From Prevotella sp. UBA5387 (GTDB lineage Bacteria > Bacteroidota > Bacteroidia > Bacteroidales > Bacteroidaceae), in NCBI GenBank assembly GCA_002407775.1, contig DHOP01000034.1, forward strand, positions 1 to 7,651: a stretch of 7,651 nucleotides of DNA, given 5' to 3'. Shown here piece by piece: positions 1 through 5,404 of the stretch. A model generated the notes under the pieces. That model saw only the letters and a list, made by a program, of their open reading frames with translations. It ran no database searches and was not told the DNA's origin. The position numbers and the translations under genes were made by a program. Every line of letters starts with the position of its first letter. Within the stretch, counting starts at the first letter, position 1.

Positions 1-41
1 AGCCTACCAAATGTCCATTACACCTAGATCACTTATTATAA

Positions 42-91
42 GCTAATTATCTATATATAAAGCTTAGTATAATTAGCATTCCGAGCTTTAT
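42..91. repeat. Two interleaved AT-rich inverted repeats downstream of the DUF3256 gene
   Basis: GCTAATTAT at 42-50 is the exact reverse complement of 69-77, and ATAAAGCT at 57-64 is the exact reverse complement of 84-91. The arms alternate (A, B, A', B'), so the two stems either exclude each other or form an H-type pseudoknot. The outer edge lies 8 bases past the stop codon of the leftward gene, so the element would be in its 3' untranslated region and may act as a weak terminator. There is no good U-tract in either direction and the sequence is AT-rich, so chance is a real alternative. Confidence 0.35.
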
Positions 92-99
92 GTCGTTTT

Positions 100-735
100 T
101 TACTTAAATGTTGAACCATCCCATGTCAGTACAACAGGCCGTAATATGTCTTTTACTTTGTCCTTATTATCAGTTGAGGTCAACGGTGCGGAACACGAAA
201 TAGTTATTTGCTCATTATCTGCAGATAGACTAGCACTAGTTAAGATAAACTCAGTCATTGAGTGTAAAGAGTCTTTGGCAGTTATTGACAACTGATTTTG
301 GGCATTAATGGAAACCGACTCAACAGAAAATAATTGGTTGCCTTGATTTGTAGAAGGAATGAATAGCTGTTGCCAATCTTGAGTGTAGAATGACACTTCA
401 CTCTCTGGTTCCGGTGTAAGCCATGTCTTAACCATGCAAAAAACAGAATCACCGCCAATGTAAGAAAGTCTTTTCAATTGAACAATTGTAACTTCATTAA
501 GTTTCGCTTGTAAATAGTTGGCATTAACAACAACTATTGAACTTTTTCCTTGCAGTACGTTATCTACTTCCCCTATCTGGCCAAGACCTATGAAATCAAT
601 CATTTCCGTCCTATGTTTTGCGTCGATATAAGGAATGATTGTATCTGGCATTGTACGCCATATTTCAGCCATTGATTTGCTCATCCCATCAAGGCATACG
701 GCAAAAAGTAATATTAATAGTGCTGTTTTCTTCAT
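100..735 (-). CDS. Exported DUF3256-family protein, function unknown
   Basis: A 211-residue protein of unknown function found in Bacteroidota. I place it in the DUF3256 family from memory of its characteristic blocks: MPDTIIPYID at residues 29-38 followed by a conserved IDFI (46-49), VSFYTQDWQ in the middle, an ILTSASLS segment, and the C-terminal LRPVVLTWDG. The N-terminus is a signal peptide: KK at 2-3, a hydrophobic core about 5-15, and a likely cleavage near SMA|E (after residue 23). No lipobox and no further membrane segment are visible, so it should be periplasmic or otherwise exported. The frame stays open upstream to 864, but I chose the ATG at 735 because it begins directly with the signal peptide and a good promoter (780-810) lies inside the longer version. 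It stands alone, divergent from the DUF3332 gene. No catalytic motif is recognisable. Confidence 0.88.
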   Translation of the reverse strand: MKKTALLILLFAVCLDGMSKSMAEIWRTMPDTIIPYIDAKHRTEMIDFIGLGQIGEVDNVLQGKSSIVVVNANYLQAKLNEVTIVQLKRLSYIGGDSVFCMVKTWLTPEPESEVSFYTQDWQQLFIPSTNQGNQLFSVESVSINAQNQLSITAKDSLHSMTEFILTSASLSADNEQITISCSAPLTSTDNKDKVKDILRPVVLTWDGSTFK

Positions 736-779
736 GTGTGCATTTACTATTTCAAAGCAATTCCATCTTAATTGTTTCA

Positions 780-810
780 CAAAGATAGCGAAATAATTAA
801 TTAATGACAA
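780..810 (-). promoter_or_regulatory. Bacteroidota-type promoter of the DUF3256 gene
   Basis: On the minus strand, TTG at 810-808 is followed after 20 bases by TATCTTTG at 787-780, a perfect match to the phylum's -33/-7 consensus (TTG, 19-21 bases, TAnnTTTG). Transcription would start near 774, leaving an untranslated leader of about 39 bases before the ATG at 735. The position supports the short start of this gene. Confidence 0.72.
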
Positions 811-900
811 GTAAATTATATTATTTTTAAGAAGCCTTTGGTTCGTTATATATAGATCGCTCAAGCATTAAAATTGAATGTTAAAAAAACAACAAAAAGG

Positions 901-930
901 TTGTTACATCATATATTATATGTAATTTTA
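901..930 (+). promoter_or_regulatory. Probable promoter of the DUF3332 lipoprotein gene
   Basis: TTG at 901-903, a 19-base spacer, then TAATTTTA at 923-930, which matches TAnnTTTG except for the last base. Transcription would start near 936, about 28 bases before the ATG at 964. It is the best candidate in the AT-rich divergent region, but the match is imperfect. Confidence 0.45.
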
Positions 931-963
931 CCCCACTTAACACACATTTAAACTATAGAAGTT

Positions 964-1515
964 ATGAAAATCAAGCATCTATCTGTGTCTGTTTGTATCA
1001 TGGCAGGCGCGTTATTGGCAAGTTCCTGTGTAGGTTCATTTGCCATGTTCAACAAGTTAGCTATGTGGAACAAGAATGCTACCAATAGCAAGTTCCTCAA
1101 TGAAATCATCTTTTTGGTGATTACTCCAGCCTATGGATTTGCCGCAACTGCTGATGCGTTAGTGCTCAACACCATCGAATTCTGGACAGGAAATAATCCT
1201 ATGGCCATGAAAGTTGGTACCACAAAGCAAGTGATGGGCAATGATGGCAAATACTATGCGGTGACAACCAATAAGGATGGGTATGACATCAAGACCCCTA
1301 AAGGTGATATGATTTCTTTCGTCTATGATAAAAGGACCGACTCTTGGTCTCAGATCCAAAACGGAAAGAAGACAGAAATCTTCCGTTTTAATCCTGATGG
1401 CACCATTCAGGCTAATCTTTCTAATGGAGACAAGATGAATGTAACAGCAGATGCCAATGGTGTTTATCAGGTGCAAATGGCTGTTAACAATGGCATGTTC
1501 TTCGCTGCAAGATAA
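964..1515 (+). CDS. DUF3332-family lipoprotein, function unknown
   Basis: A 183-residue protein I assign to DUF3332 by its signature region: TPAYGFAATADALVLNTIEF (residues 54-73) followed by WTGNNP (74-79). Family members are small envelope proteins of unknown function. Residues 1-21 form a signal peptide and LLASSC (17-22) is an acceptable lipobox, so Cys22 is probably lipidated. The next residues (VGSF) lack the acidic, charged pattern reported as a surface-export signal in Bacteroidota lipoproteins, so a periplasm-facing anchor is more likely. Residues 48-70 are hydrophobic and may sit in the membrane. The C-terminal half (about 85-183) is polar and beta-rich, with repeated short strands such as DGKYYAVTTNKDGYDIKTPKGD. 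It starts just after a divergent promoter region and ends before a strong terminator, so it looks monocistronic. The family call is from memory of the motif, not a search. Confidence 0.87.
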   Translation: MKIKHLSVSVCIMAGALLASSCVGSFAMFNKLAMWNKNATNSKFLNEIIFLVITPAYGFAATADALVLNTIEFWTGNNPMAMKVGTTKQVMGNDGKYYAVTTNKDGYDIKTPKGDMISFVYDKRTDSWSQIQNGKKTEIFRFNPDGTIQANLSNGDKMNVTADANGVYQVQMAVNNGMFFAAR

Positions 1516-1591
1516 ACAAATTCAAAGTTTTACAAATCACTCTAAATTTTTTTGGTGGGTACAATGCTATGACGCCCTTCAATTAATACGT

Positions 1592-1648
1592 CCCTTGGCG
1601 CTCTGCTCTGATTAACAGAAAGAGCTGCCAAGGGTTATTGTTTTTTTT
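1592..1648 (+). terminator. Strong intrinsic terminator after the DUF3332 gene
   Basis: CCCTTGGC (1592-1599) pairs perfectly with GCCAAGGG (1627-1634). The stem continues with GCTCT (1600-1604) against AGAGC (1621-1625), leaving one bulged T at 1626, and is capped by TCTG/CAGA (1607-1610 and 1616-1619) around an ATTAA loop. A run of eight T follows at 1641-1648, six bases after the stem. This is the strongest hairpin in the window. It ends 55 bases before the next gene, where no consensus promoter is seen, so it could also act in the leader of that gene if transcription starts upstream. Confidence 0.8.
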
Positions 1649-1689
1649 CAGAACTGCACAATGTCCCAGGTAATCTTTTTAATCTTATA

Positions 1690-1703
1690 ATTTAAATTTA
1701 AAT
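1690..1703. repeat. 14-base A/T palindrome touching the start codon of the large secreted protein
   Basis: ATTTAAATTTAAAT is a perfect palindrome ending at the base before the ATG at 1704. It contains only A and T, so it probably reflects the unstructured AT-rich leaders that Bacteroidota use in place of a Shine-Dalgarno site. An operator role is possible but unsupported. Confidence 0.4.
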
Positions 1704-4700
1704 ATGCGCCTTAAAACTTTACTCTTTACATTATTCGGTATATGCTTTTCTACTGGTTTAACCGCTCAAAACCTTTACGATGTCTCAACGGCATATCTGA
1801 CAAACAATGGTTTCGACGATCATTTTGATTATGCTATTGGTGAAACGGGCAACGTGGCTCAGGAGATTAAGGATGTATATAGCTGGACAAAAGACATTGC
1901 AGTTAACTACACAATCACAGGACTATACCAGATAGGTACAGCGAAAACCTTCAACGGAACTTCTATTCCATCTGTGGGATATGATGGAACTTCGAATGGT
2001 GGTGTGCTTGCACTAAGCACTGGATGGTCACAAGCAATGAAATTTTATCAAACAGTCACTTTGCCAGCTGGTACATATACGCTTGCTTCTGCTTTCTTTA
2101 ACGGGAGCGACCAAACCGTTGGTGCTTCAATTGTGGGCTGGATTCCTAATACTGGAGTCTCCAAAATCTCAACTATTGGCTCTTTCCCTATAAAGGCTTG
2201 GACTCCAGACTCCATCACATTCACAATTACTGAAGAGACCACAGGAAAGATCCAAGTAGGCTTTCTCTCCACTCAGAGCGCTGGAAGCGGCGTTCATGCC
2301 AAGGTTGTACTGGACTATGTCAAGTTGCTTCGTACCACTCCCATTGGAACGGCAGACGTTGATTTGAAGAAAAAAGTCTTGGCTGGGGACATAGCTAAGG
2401 CTATTACCCTACTAGCTTCTGGTACTGGTTCGTCAGTTGATGTATTTAAAGCAGTGATTGACGAGGCGCAGGCGGTCTACGATAGCAATGCTACTACAAT
2501 TTCCGAAATATATGCGGAACAAGATAAATTAGCCGCTGCAACAGATGTGTTTTTGTGGGCTAATCCTACTGGAGATAAGCCGACTGTAATTACAAACAAA
2601 CGTTATGCACGTGGAGCAACCATGGCTTTTGGTCGAATCAGTGTAACTGGTACTAATGTGACGGAGCAAGGTATATGCTGGTCCACCAATTCAGAGCCTA
2701 CGATTAATGATAATCGCGTCACGAATTTCATTGATAACAATGGCGCTATTTATTGGATAAAGAACCTTCAGCCTTCCACTAAGTATTATATGCGAGGCTA
2801 CGCCATCACAGGAGGTCGTCAGGTTGCCTATGGTGATGTCCTCAAATTTTACACCATTCCTCGTGGAACCATGAGTTATACCATGCGAACTGATGGTGAT
2901 GCTGCTGCTCTAGCACGCATCAATTCAGCAATGAATAGTGCTGTGAATTGGTGGAATAATCTCACTTCTATACAAGGTGTGAGCTTTAATGTAGGGTATA
3001 ATTCGGGTACCCCTACAGCCGATTGTTCTTATGGTGGATATATCCGTGTTGGACCAAATTCATCCTATCAGCGCACAGGTACAATGCTTCATGAGATGGA
3101 ACATGGTGTTGGTGTTGGTACACAAGATGTATATTGGTTTAACGAACTTCGTACAAATGGAGATCGAGGCTATTGGCTCGGTGACCGGGCGACCGATGTT
3201 CTGCGCTTCTGGGATAATGACGATAACGCCAGAATCAATGGTGACACGCAGCATTTCTGGCCATATGGCATCAATGGAGCCTCTGAGGATAATGGCACTG
3301 ATGAGCTTTACATTGCTCAATCACTAATTGTTCAGGGATTTGGAGAGGACGGTCTTCCTGCACCAGCAGACTTTGCTACACCGGCGTATACATTTGACCA
3401 GGAGGACAATGTGAAGTATTATTTGAAGAATGAGTCAGAAGATTGTGGCCTTTACACATCTTATTTGATAGAAGCCGATCAAGGAAAGGTGATGTTAAGG
3501 ATGATGACCAACGAAGAAGCAACAGCCAATGATAGTGTCGCATGGAAAGTTACGTTTAATCCAGTCCGTAGTTTCTATGCTTTTCAAAATGTAGCTACTG
3601 GTCATTATCTTACCTACATGGTAGCTAACTCGGGTATGGCAGCTACGACGTCAAGTTCTCCTGGGGTTAATAACTTATTCCACCTTATGCGCAGTCGGGT
3701 GAACGCTATGGACGCTTCTGATCTTCGTGGTTATTGGATAATACATAATGATAGGAGCAAAACTCCAAACACCATGACGGCAAAAGATGCATCTTCTGTC
3801 ATTAATTCAACATTTAATCTTAGCAATGGAGCCAAAAGCCAAAGATGGTTGATTCTTACTCAGGACGAAATGGGTAAGATGGAGTCTGCTGCTAAAGCAG
3901 CATTTGGTAAACAATTTACCGACTATATAGAACAAATTCGTAAGCTTCGCAATACTCCACATTCAGAAGATGTCGCAGGAACTGATGCCGAATTAGACTC
4001 ACAAATTAGTTCATTGGAGGCCCAAAACACCACAGCAACAACAGCAATACAAGTGTCCGAGTTAGTTAATAGGGCTAAGGTAGCAGGTTTTAATTTCTTA
4101 GCAGCTGCAACACCGCTATCAACAACTCAGCCTTTTGACATCACATTTATGATTAAAAATCCTGGTATGGACAATACGGCAGGATGGGTTGGATCACCAA
4201 CGCTCAACTATTCGTGTGCTGAGTACTATATGACAACATTTGATTTTGGGCAGACTATTTCTCAGATTCCTGCTGGTACCTACCAACTTAAGGTTCAGGC
4301 TTTTCAGCGCCCAGGCTCTTCAGCCCAAGCTTATAGCGATTATGTAGCCAATATCAATATGGTATCGACATTTATATATGCTGGTAGTAAAAGTCAGAAA
4401 GTTGTCAATGCAGTTTCTGAAGCACAATTAGCCAAGGTAGGAGTAGGCACCGAGTCAACCCTCGCCTCTACCCCATCTACTTATATCCCTAATAACATGC
4501 AGTCGGCAAGTGCATACTTTGGTAAAGGATACTATGACAATGAGGTTTTCACGGAATTAGCAACTGATAGTAGTGATTTGAAAATTGGTATTCGTTGCGG
4601 TTCAAGCAGTGATATGTACTGGACAATATTCGACAACTTCCGTCTCTATTATTATGGCAGTATGAAGGCTGATGTCGTTTCTGGTATCAAGAATTTACCA

Positions 4701-4841
4701 TTGAATACTGTTAATCAGGCAGATAAATCTTCATTTGATATTTATAGCATTGATGGTCGACTATTGCGCCGAAATGCTATTAATCTAGATGGATTGTCCC
4801 ATGGGCTATACATTATTAATGGAAAGAAGGTGATTCTTTGA
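1704..4841 (+). CDS. Secreted multidomain zincin-like protein with ricin-type and galactose-binding-like modules and a T9SS-type C-terminus
   Basis: A 1045-residue protein I cannot name. Domains in order: signal peptide (cleavage after LTA, residue 21); a galactose-binding-like beta module (23-210); a helical, FIVAR-like linker (211-286); a fibronectin-III-like domain (292-385) with the usual EQGICWST, EPTINDN and YYMRGYA blocks; a zincin-like domain (390-555) with HEMEH at 463-467; a ricin-like beta-trefoil (568-720) ending in QRWLI; a second helical stretch (724-805); a second galactose-binding-like module (812-987); and a C-terminal domain (1010-1045) with FDIYSIDGRLLRR and GLYIINGKKV, typical of T9SS type A sorting. 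The two binding modules share a PAGTY motif (121-125, 856-860). Glu464 would be the catalytic base and His463/His467 zinc ligands; the third ligand is unclear, His517 being a candidate. I infer a surface or secreted metallopeptidase acting on glycosylated substrate. Activity is unproven, and a degenerate binding protein is the alternative. Confidence 0.85.
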   Translation: MRLKTLLFTLFGICFSTGLTAQNLYDVSTAYLTNNGFDDHFDYAIGETGNVAQEIKDVYSWTKDIAVNYTITGLYQIGTAKTFNGTSIPSVGYDGTSNGGVLALSTGWSQAMKFYQTVTLPAGTYTLASAFFNGSDQTVGASIVGWIPNTGVSKISTIGSFPIKAWTPDSITFTITEETTGKIQVGFLSTQSAGSGVHAKVVLDYVKLLRTTPIGTADVDLKKKVLAGDIAKAITLLASGTGSSVDVFKAVIDEAQAVYDSNATTISEIYAEQDKLAAATDVFLWANPTGDKPTVITNKRYARGATMAFGRISVTGTNVTEQGICWSTNSEPTINDNRVTNFIDNNGAIYWIKNLQPSTKYYMRGYAITGGRQVAYGDVLKFYTIPRGTMSYTMRTDGDAAALARINSAMNSAVNWWNNLTSIQGVSFNVGYNSGTPTADCSYGGYIRVGPNSSYQRTGTMLHEMEHGVGVGTQDVYWFNELRTNGDRGYWLGDRATDVLRFWDNDDNARINGDTQHFWPYGINGASEDNGTDELYIAQSLIVQGFGEDGLPAPADFATPAYTFDQEDNVKYYLKNESEDCGLYTSYLIEADQGKVMLRMMTNEEATANDSVAWKVTFNPVRSFYAFQNVATGHYLTYMVANSGMAATTSSSPGVNNLFHLMRSRVNAMDASDLRGYWIIHNDRSKTPNTMTAKDASSVINSTFNLSNGAKSQRWLILTQDEMGKMESAAKAAFGKQFTDYIEQIRKLRNTPHSEDVAGTDAELDSQISSLEAQNTTATTAIQVSELVNRAKVAGFNFLAAATPLSTTQPFDITFMIKNPGMDNTAGWVGSPTLNYSCAEYYMTTFDFGQTISQIPAGTYQLKVQAFQRPGSSAQAYSDYVANINMVSTFIYAGSKSQKVVNAVSEAQLAKVGVGTESTLASTPSTYIPNNMQSASAYFGKGYYDNEVFTELATDSSDLKIGIRCGSSSDMYWTIFDNFRLYYYGSMKADVVSGIKNLPLNTVNQADKSSFDIYSIDGRLLRRNAINLDGLSHGLYIINGKKVIL

Positions 4842-4895
4842 TATTCAATGATGTGAAGGTGTTTTGTCCATTGAATAAATACTGACCATAATAGG

Positions 4896-4946
4896 TCCCA
4901 GAATTGAAAGGTTTTCTCAAATGAGCGTATTCGATTCTGGGATTTT
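4896..4946 (+). terminator. Intrinsic terminator of the large secreted protein gene
   Basis: TCCCAGAAT (4896-4904) pairs perfectly with ATTCTGGGA (4934-4942). One G-U pair and three more Watson-Crick pairs extend the stem to 13 bp, reaching 4908 and 4930. TTTT follows directly at 4943-4946, then a T-rich stretch. It lies 54 bases after the stop codon at 4839-4841. The minus-strand side has no U-tract, so it works in the plus direction only. Confidence 0.75.
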
Positions 4947-5060
4947 ATTATATTTGTTCTAATGAAAATGGATGGTATTAACAACAAAGCAGCGTTCTGA
5001 GAACAAAATCTTATCGCTTTTATACAGAAAGTACGGCAATCGATTAAATTTACCGAAATA

Positions 5061-5094
5061 TTGACATTATAAATTAAATAATTATCTATATTTG
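5061..5094 (+). promoter_or_regulatory. Orphan Bacteroidota-type promoter in the gap before the DPP IV gene
   Basis: TATATTTG at 5087-5094 is a perfect TAnnTTTG -7 box. The nearest TTG (5061-5063) is 23 bases upstream, a little longer than the usual 19-21. A start near 5100 would produce RNA reaching the hairpin at 5147-5181. No protein gene follows closely enough to be its obvious target. Confidence 0.45.
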
Positions 5095-5099
5095 TCATA

Positions 5100-5188
5100 T
5101 AGATTCATTTCAATAGGTTAAGGTTAGTTTTTTAAAAGGTTAAAAGACCCCAACCAGAGTAGTGATACTGAGGGTTGGGGTGTTTATT
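5100..5188 (+). ncRNA. Candidate small RNA of about 90 nt
   Basis: The interval runs from the expected start of the orphan promoter (-7 box 5087-5094) to the U-rich end of a terminator-like hairpin (5147-5189). It has no useful open reading frame. The 5' half is a single-stranded-looking stretch with repeated GGTTA motifs (5117-5121, 5122-5126 and 5138-5142), and the 3' half is the hairpin. It matches no RNA family I know. The alternative is a second terminator for the upstream gene with a chance -7 box. Confidence 0.35.
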
Positions 5189-5189
5189 T
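5147..5189 (+). terminator. Terminator-like hairpin with a GUGA tetraloop
   Basis: ACCCCAACC (5147-5155) pairs perfectly with GGTTGGGGT (5173-5181). Inside, AGTA (5158-5161) pairs with TACT (5166-5169) around a GTGA loop of the stable GNRA type. The tail TGTTTATTTG is U-rich but interrupted. It is either the end of a small RNA from the promoter at 5061-5094 or a back-up terminator about 200 bases beyond the main one. Confidence 0.6.
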
Positions 5190-5257
5190 GATAGTTATTC
5201 AAAATTCTATTATCCAAAAGTTGCATAATTTAATGATGTAATTTTTGAATGACTATC
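5190..5257. repeat. 15-bp inverted repeat with a 38-base spacer
   Basis: GATAGTTATTCAAAA (5190-5204) and TTTTGAATGACTATC (5243-5257) are complementary at 14 of 15 positions. The exception (T5196 against G5251) becomes a G-U pair in RNA, so a plus-strand transcript would pair fully. No flanking direct repeats and no transposase are visible. It could be a folded RNA element, a degenerate MITE-like remnant or a regulatory site; I cannot tell which. Confidence 0.5.
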
Positions 5258-5277
5258 TTAAATCTGTATTTACTATG

Positions 5278-5324
5278 CTAGTAAAACCTACATTCTTTAT
5301 ACAATTAATTGTATGTTTTATTAG
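5278..5324. repeat. 16-bp perfect palindrome nested in a longer inverted repeat, upstream of the DPP IV gene
   Basis: ATACAATTAATTGTAT (5299-5314) is a perfect palindrome. Outer arms CTAGTAAAAC (5278-5287) and GTTTTATTAG (5315-5324) pair with one G-U, leaving 11 unpaired bases (5288-5298) on the left side. The centre lies about 60 bases before the DPP IV -7 box, a suitable place for a dimeric regulator. The AT-rich composition weakens the case. Confidence 0.45.
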
Positions 5325-5342
5325 TGAATAGTTGGAGCAGCC

Positions 5343-5374
5343 TTATGGTCTTATCGTAAAAATAACTATCTTTG
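5343..5374 (+). promoter_or_regulatory. Probable promoter of the DPP IV gene
   Basis: TATCTTTG at 5367-5374 is a perfect -7 box. The -33 position holds only TTA (5343-5345, 21 bases upstream) in place of TTG, suggesting a weak or activator-assisted promoter. Transcription would start near 5380, leaving a leader of about 25 bases before the ATG at 5405. Confidence 0.6.
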
Positions 5375-5404
5375 CAAGAGTAACAACAGAGATATCTACT
5401 ATCA

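Noticed and set aside
736..864. Longer N-terminus for the DUF3256 protein starting at 864
   Set aside because: It would put 43 residues before a clear signal peptide, and the consensus promoter at 780-810 lies inside it.
1661..1690. Nine-codon leader ORF (MSQVIFLIL) before the large gene
   Set aside because: It is too short to support, has no run of regulatory codons and no ribosome-binding evidence.
3031..3327. Plus-strand 98-codon frame inside the large gene
   Set aside because: It is an out-of-frame shadow of the zincin-like domain, which is strongly supported in the other frame.
4742..5098. Minus-strand open frame of 118 codons
   Set aside because: It overlaps the T9SS-type C-terminus of the large gene and crosses its terminator, and the translation has no recognisable domain or codon pattern.
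5249..5281. Ten-codon ORF in the gap before DPP IV
   Set aside because: It overlaps the inverted repeat at 5190-5257 and has nothing beyond a start and a stop.
5190..5324. Insertion-sequence or CRISPR origin for the repeats in the gap
   Set aside because: The inverted repeats differ in sequence, are not regularly spaced, show no target-site duplications, and no transposase or cas gene is present.
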